In this document: piece after piece, positions 57,721 to 64,000 of the stretch
Layout of the letters: each line of letters opens with the position of its first letter
Position numbering within the stretch: the stretch's first letter is position 1
Assembly (NCBI GenBank): GCA_026874595.1
Contig: CM049320.1
Location: 298,001 to 362,000 of the forward strand
DNA: 64,000 nt
Reading direction: 5' to 3'
Source of the DNA: Sipunculus nudus
Lineage: Eukaryota; Annelida; Sipuncula; Golfingiida; Sipunculidae
Program-made: the position numbers and the translations under genes
Notes under the pieces: generated by a model
Databases searched by the model: none
Seen by the model: the letters and a program-made list of their open reading frames with translations, nothing else
What the model was told of the DNA's origin: nothing

Positions 57721-58383
57721 TGCACCCCGAATCTGTAAATACTGCCTCGCCCTGAATGAGCAGCGGGCTTTTTTTTTTTTTTTTTTTTTTTGCCATGGTA
57801 AGGTTGTCAAGCTTGGCCTGCACAAAACTGGTGAAAATCACTGATATATATGTATAATGCTGGGTGTTTGGCGAAACATATTTACAAGAACGCTGTATCT
57901 GTGTACACACATTTACTCGTCATGTTGAGTTTTCAGCCAATCTCTGTTTAATCATTGTAGAAACTTGTGAGAAAAAATAGCTTGCTTCATAGTCTTGAAA
58001 AAAGGACAGACATAGCAACTTTTAACACATGGGTAATCGAGCCTGCAAGCTCCGTAGACATCATGCAAGTACGGATCCTGTATCACCTTGTTTACTTCTA
58101 TATAATATTACTTAGTAACTTAATGTCTGTACACAGTTTATAATATACTTCTCATCAAGTGTCAGTCAGAGAGAGAGAGAAAGTCTGTTCATCACAACAG
58201 TGTACTAACTGATACATGTGATGCCATATATATGGCTTACTTTAGATTACCCGGGTAGAATAATAAAATCTTGGGTATTAAGAGCTACTTTTTAAAAGTG
58301 CCCTCGCAGAAGAGATGAAATATTTATCCAGTCATTACAGTCTTCTTTCAAAGCTGATGTTTATAGTCATAATAATAGTTATA

Positions 58384-58443
<60 letters not shown>

Positions 58444-59215
58444 TTTAAATTATAATAATAAGAAGAAGAATTTCTTTACCAAAATATTATTGAATGTTGA
58501 ACATAATTATAAATTCATATCAATAATATTAGATTTGTATTAAAATCGTATATTTTATCTTAGATTATTATCATTAGTATCAATATTTGCAAAATTATCA
58601 TCTTAAAATAATATTGTTATAGTGCCATTTGCAGAGTGACAGATATAATGATAATCTAAATTCAAATATTATAAAATTCATAAATATTGTTTTAATTATT
58701 CACGTATTGTACATATTTTTACGGTTATTAATCCAATTTGAGAATTCACAATTAATTGTCATGGTATCAGCAGAGAGTCTACACTAATAGCTCTTAAATA
58801 ATTGTGTTGGCATGATTGATTTAATCGGTATTTTAACAGCTGAAAAAAATGTGAAATGTAATATGGTAGTATTTTCTAAGTGGTATAAAGTTTGTTTGTT
58901 TATAATTATTGCAAAAAATCAGAAAAAAAAACGGAAATAATACTTACCAAGTTATCGACCACTCGTGTTAGGGAAATACGTACACAGAGGCAGACAGACA
59001 AACAAATAAAGGAAAAAGAATAATACTTACCAAGTTCTCGACCGTAATTCTATACTTAGAGACATTATACTTAGAGACATTATTAACTGTGTGTTAGGTC
59101 TGTTTTTCACTGGTGCAAATACGCTTACACACGCGCACCTAAACGCTTTTTATGTGTTTATTAAAAATAATATATAAAATATTCAGGATACAACAACATG
59201 CCATGACCAGGGTAC

Positions 59216-61928
59216 ACTTGAGGATATGATAAGCGCAGTACCGTATTTCCAGGAAGACTATTATTTCAAACATAAAACTTGTATTCTCAGCACTACTTAC
59301 GGTATGTAACGCACTCCAAAGATATCACGCACACCTACAAGAGACAGACAATGAAGGAAAAAGTAATGATACTTCCCAATTACTCGACTATGGAGCCCCT
59401 AAAGTGACATACGTGATTTTTTTTCTGGGTAAATATCGCGTTCTCTCGCGATCTTTTCGCGTTCCCTCGCGATCTTTTTGCGTTCCCTCGCCATCTTTTC
59501 GCGTTCCCTCGCCATCTGTTCGCGTTCCCTTTGCGATCATTTCGTGTCTTTAAGACCAGCATGCTCCACCTGTTAGATATACACTCGATGTCAGGTTAAC
59601 AAAGCGATACTTGAATAAGAGAGATTAGACTTTTTGCCATGTTTCTGATATATGTTATCTATTTCCCATCTATTCATTTTAAATTTTTTTGGCAGACCTC
59701 TTTTTATATTTTAAGCAATTAGATTATCAAATTATTCGTTTCTATCTGTTTTTTTATTAGTAGTCAGACCCAACAACGGATCAACAATGTCAACCTGGAA
59801 CAGGCCCATATCCCGATGTAATTTACTGAAATAATATTTTTCACGTCAGTTATTGGTTCAGACCCATTTTAAGATAGGTCAGGCCAAATTACCAATCAAC
59901 AATATTAACTTTGCACATACCCATCTGCCTATGTTCATTTACTGATATTGGTAATTTTTTAAACACATTTGTTATCTATAAAATAAGACAAAAAATACAA
60001 AAAATATACATATATTTGAATTTATTTAAATTTATTTAAAAAATAAAAATCATTGTACAAGGTATAGAACCTTTGCAGGTGTATACCTTTCCACCCATCA
60101 GCTACTTTCCAAACATAATACCATAAAATATACAAATGAAAATACTCGTAGATGAGAAACTATTATTTATTTCATCTTTTTTCTTTCTATTAATTCAAAG
60201 CTGTAAGAATTCATCGGCAGATCATGATCGGATATTGGGTCGGTCCTTCTTAAGATCGGAAGATGGCGCGCGACATTTATAAATATATATAAACACACAA
60301 AACAAAAACTTAAATGCGCAATTTAAGAACTTTATTTTTAATCATACCAAGTATTTAATCATACCCAGTATTCTAAAATTTCTAGATCCCCCACTGGTTT
60401 GAATTTATCATTCTGAAATGTTCTGAACTTTTGATGTCCTAAGTTGTGCTATATAATCATAATACAGGATATGAAAAGTGCGACGCGAAAGAGACCGATT
60501 TGTGCTCGGACGGACAAACGGTGATCACTAATGCTCTTATGACCTACGGTCATCTGAGGTAAAAAAATGCATGTTTTGTCCAAGAAGCATGCGGAAGGTC
60601 CAATTTGGTTTGGCCGGGTTCACTGAAATGTTTTTATTTTACCAATTAATTCTGTTTTACGTTAACGGCTAGGGAAATCTGTCACATTAACGTTTGATTT
60701 CGCATTACATTATTGGTTACTGATACGTTATCGGTCATTCATTTATTAAGTTATCAGTTGGTTTTACATTATCAGTTGTAACAGTCCAATAATTATTTCC
60801 GGCCTTAGGCCACATCTGTTCTTCTTCTTCTGATACTAAACACTAGTATGCAGATATTCCATTGTCCAGAGGGTTATTTTACCCTGGATCATTTTTATAC
60901 CCACCTTGTCTCATCCATGTATTTCTGTAAATGTGGTTCTCCATTAAGAAACAGAAATATTTAACGTATTTGCCGACCCCACATCAGTGAATACAAAACA
61001 ACAAGTGTGCCCTGGGAGTGCCCTACACATTCTTCATTTGCAAGTCGATGAACAAATGGAGCATAGAACCGACATTTACAGAATGAGAATAAAAACTGCT
61101 TAATTTGATATCCCGGCCCTGTTTCATGACTTTTAATTAGTACGAGCCAGGTGGACATTTTCCTTGATTGTTGTGCCTCCTTTCGAGTTTGACATTTGCA
61201 AACTTTACTTTTGCCATTTACAATTACTCTTTTATAAAAGATTTTTTTTGGTGAAGGTAACCGCCACCATTTTCAATATTTTAATATTAACATCTGAAAA
61301 ATTCCATTCTGCTTTCGGATTACCTGACACGGCATTATCGCACGCTTCCTCTGCTTTTTTTCCTTGCGGTAACCAGGCCCGGTGAACTCTGCCCTGGGTG
61401 CCTAATCTATCCCATTGCTTAGTCGAACCCCCGAAGCAGGGGCGGCGGGCACGACCTTCCCATTAAGTCTATTTTAGTCTCTTACACCAGCTTCAGAGAG
61501 ATATTACTCACAAACCATCAATTAATAATAATGGTTAACATTTTGTTTCATAGAATTATTTCATGTGAATTTTTAAAAGAGAATAAATTGTTAACTTTTC
61601 CGCAATTTTGAATGAAGAAATATTAGAAGGAAAGATGATAAATATATGATAAAAATGCCTGAAAATGTATGTATGTTCTAAGATGACATTATTGTTAAAT
61701 ATAATCGGGATATGCGATATATCGTGTTGCATTAACAAAAATCATAAGACCAACAACGAAGGCGTCATTTCTGTATAGCAGATCTAATAATTTTAAGACA
61801 TTCCGATTATTTTAAGTATGTCTTAGGTTGTTTCCAGATCAATTAGATCATCTTATACACCGGTTTGCACATATGTCCGGGTGGCCGAGGACCATAATAA
61901 TAAATAGCAGATATGTGGGGCATGTGGC

Positions 61929-61961
<33 letters not shown>

Positions 61962-62745
61962 TAGTTTTGACAGTGAAAGTATCAATTTTCCAAGATGAAC
62001 TGTGTCCAGAATTTTAAGTATTTGATAAAATCTGGCCTAATATTAATTTTATGTTAGGTAAAAGTAAAAGATATAAAATAATAATGAAAACATTTATACC
62101 ATATATATACATATATATATAAATATATATATATATATATGTTATCAGACCATTTGAGATCATCCTGAAAAATTGTACCAATGTTAATACACACTTTAAT
62201 TACTACATTACACCCTTTCCTAACATCGAATAAAACTTCCTTTGTTTTTTTTTCATCATTTAAAAGAAGATTATGATTGACAACATTTAGTCAGATATAA
62301 TATCTCTTGCCTATAAGGCAATTCATTGTCATCAGAAATGAGTCCTAAGGTCACTGTGTCATCTGCATATTTAATCATTTTACTAATCTAATCTTATACA
62401 AGCATCGTTGTGTTGACCTGACACCAAGCGTATATCTTATTGGAGCGTAGTGGTGTTAAAGACACAGAGAACGAGACACAGTAAACTGTTGTACTGGTTT
62501 CCGCGCCCATATATATGCATGTATGCCAGAAATAGGGGAGCAGGGAACCAGCCTAGCCAAACAAATCGCGAGGGAATGCGAAAAAGATCGCGAGGGAACG
62601 CAAAAAAGATCGCAAGGGAACGCGAAAAGATCGCGAGGGAACGCGATATTATCGCGAGTGAACGCGAAATTATCGCGAAGGAACGCGATATTTACCCAGA
62701 ATAAAATATCACGTATGTCACTTTAGGGGCTCCATACTCGACCAC
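59216..62745. mobile_element. Foldback-type element, copy 3
   Basis: Inverted orientation. The complete outer motif is at 59216, and the opposite end is shortened as in copy 1 (ends near GGGGCTCCATACTCGACC at 62728-62745). 21-bp minisatellites lie at 59432-59545 and 62566-62690. Core (TA)n blocks are at 61929-61965 and 62101-62141. Confidence 0.65.
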
Positions 62746-62759
62746 GTGTGATTGGATAA

Positions 62760-63955
62760 TATGTACAGACAGGCAGGCAAATAAAGAAATATTAATTATA
62801 CATATAACATGCTTGAACACTTCTGTGTGGGTATTGCTTACGGACAGATAGACAGACAGAGAGATGGAGAAAGAAAGCGTAATAGTACTTACTTATTATG
62901 TACCCGATATCTTGTGTTTGGGCAATACTTACGGACAGACAGGCAGACAAAGAAAGATACAGATATAAAACATACTAAGCACTGGACCAGTTGTGATTGA
63001 GTAAATATTACAGACAGACAGACAAACAAATAAAGAATCAGGAATAATACTTAAAAAGTCCCCCAACACATGTGTTTCGGGAATATTTACGGAGAGACTG
63101 ACAGGCAGACAAAAAAAAGAAACGGTAAGAATAGTGACCACGTGTGCGACTACTTGAGTAGGGGTAATACTTTCAGACAGACAATTACAGCATTTAGGAA
63201 GTACTTGACCACTTGTGTTTAGATAATGTGTTCGAACAGACAACCACAGAAACAAGAATGATACTTACCAAGTACACGAACATGTGTCTTTGGGGTAAAC
63301 TTAAGGACAGAAAAAGATACAGAAAAATAAAGAAACAGTAATGATACTTACCAACTACACGACCACTTTTGCAAGGGAAATAATTACGGACAGGCAGACA
63401 GACAAGGAGACGGTAAAATTACTAACCAAGTTCTGGACCACGTGTGTGTTCGGTAATAGCTACTGACCTACAGGCAAAGAAACATTAATAATATCTACCA
63501 AGATATCGACCATTTGTCCATGTTTTATACTTAAGCATAGCCATACAGACAAAGAATGAAGCAGTAATAACATTCACCTGCGTTTGGTAAGACTAACGTA
63601 CAAACACACAAAGAAAGAAAAAGTTGTAATACACAGGAAGTATTCGACCACTTTTGTTTCGGTGACATTAACGTACTTACAGACCAAAAAAGAAAAAGAA
63701 ATAACACTTACCAAGTAATCAACCGCTTATGTCTGGATAATACTCTGGGACAGACAGTGGGGGACAAAGAACGAAAGGAATTATACTTACCAAGTACTAG
63801 ACCATTTGCGTTTGATAATACTTATGAACAGACGGATAGTAAACTAGAGAGAGAGAGAGAGACAGAAAAAGTATTTATATAGTACTCGATCACCCGTGGT
63901 TTAGGTAATAGTCATGGAAAGACAGACAGACAAAGAAAGACTGAATTGTCATATG
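62760..63955 (-). repeat. TCTG/GGTAAGT minisatellite, copy 3
   Basis: Inverse of the arrays at 22440-22858 and 37180-38340. This copy has both the part found in copy 1 and the extra units of copy 2, so it is the least deleted version. Confidence 0.85.
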
Positions 63956-63956
63956 C

Positions 63957-64000
63957 AGTCACGAAGGGCGGACTTAAGTACAAGGGAGGGGGTTCATGTA
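63957..64000 (-). repeat. Edge of the CGCCCTTCGTGACC minisatellite
   Basis: Inverted counterpart of 37123-37165. It continues outside the window. Confidence 0.8.

Larger units (their letters stand above)
52745..63205 (-). repeat. Composite repeat unit, copy 3
   Basis: Minus-orientation copy inside the right palindrome arm, in the order (high to low) minisatellite, foldback element, microsatellite, retrotransposon, LTR. It lacks the LINE but keeps the integrase segment, including the shared internal deletion. Confidence 0.85.
50879..64000. repeat. Right arm of giant palindrome, runs off the window
   Basis: Inverse of 37123-48898 with an intact (though decayed) integrase and RNase H block, hence longer. 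It continues beyond the window in the CGCCCTTCGTGACC minisatellite. Confidence 0.85.

Noticed and set aside
37123-64000. The palindrome as a sequencing foldback artefact
   Set aside because: The arms differ by substitutions and by kilobase deletions (integrase and RNase H), which an artefact would not create. Misassembly remains possible.

Overview
The window reads as eukaryotic nuclear DNA, probably from a marine invertebrate and possibly a mollusc. Supporting signs are consensus splice sites, TATA boxes, AATAAA signals, many AT-rich microsatellites, and LTR, LINE, SINE and foldback transposons. No bacterial operon structure or rRNA is visible. The species cannot be fixed from sequence alone.

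Region 1 (1-18646, possibly extending left of the window and to the right) is a compact, virus-like block. A ~12 kb unique segment (3367-15307) is bracketed by two inverted arms (1-3366 and 15308-18646) that are nearly identical. Each arm holds an intact gene for a Cys-rich protein (217 codons), a CRE+TATA promoter pointing into the unique segment, and an array of short hairpins with the shared loop TGTACT. The unique segment holds two tandem two-domain zinc-ribbon-like genes on the minus strand (9467-6175), a tRNA-like Pol III unit (9711-9830), and a dense ETS/CCAAT/E-box/AP-1/CRE control region (10056-10988). Next come a second CRE+TATA promoter, a second hairpin array with a different shared loop (11228-11737), and three tandem paralogous small helical genes (12423-15440). 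The layout resembles the short unique segment plus inverted repeats of a herpes-like DNA virus. No herpesvirus hallmark gene is present, so that reading is inference. In-frame TGA codons, frameshifts and ~1% arm divergence suggest an old integrated copy that is decaying.

Region 2 (18647-22402) is sparse. It holds a frame-broken exon candidate at the arm edge, an unrecognised 125-codon ORF, several isolated splice-donor-like sites, and possible DNA-transposon end fragments.

Region 3 (22403-64000) is repeat DNA made from three copies of one composite unit. Copy 1 is at 22403-35889 (+), copy 2 at about 37925-46995 (+) and copy 3 at about 63205-52745 (-). Each unit carries a foldback element with a 21-bp minisatellite in its inverted ends, an ATT microsatellite, and a decayed LTR retrotransposon. 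That retrotransposon has protease-integrase-RT-RNase H order, as in Gmr1-like Ty3/gypsy elements. Copies 2 and 3 are arms of a giant palindrome (37123-48898 and 50879-64000) around a 2 kb spacer. Only copy 1 contains an L1-like LINE (27103-29920), which dates that insertion after the duplication.

The most interesting candidate system is the pairing of two matched CRE+TATA promoters with two different arrays of loop-conserved hairpins. One array lies in each inverted arm; the other is a possible leader or intron ahead of three tandem paralogous genes.
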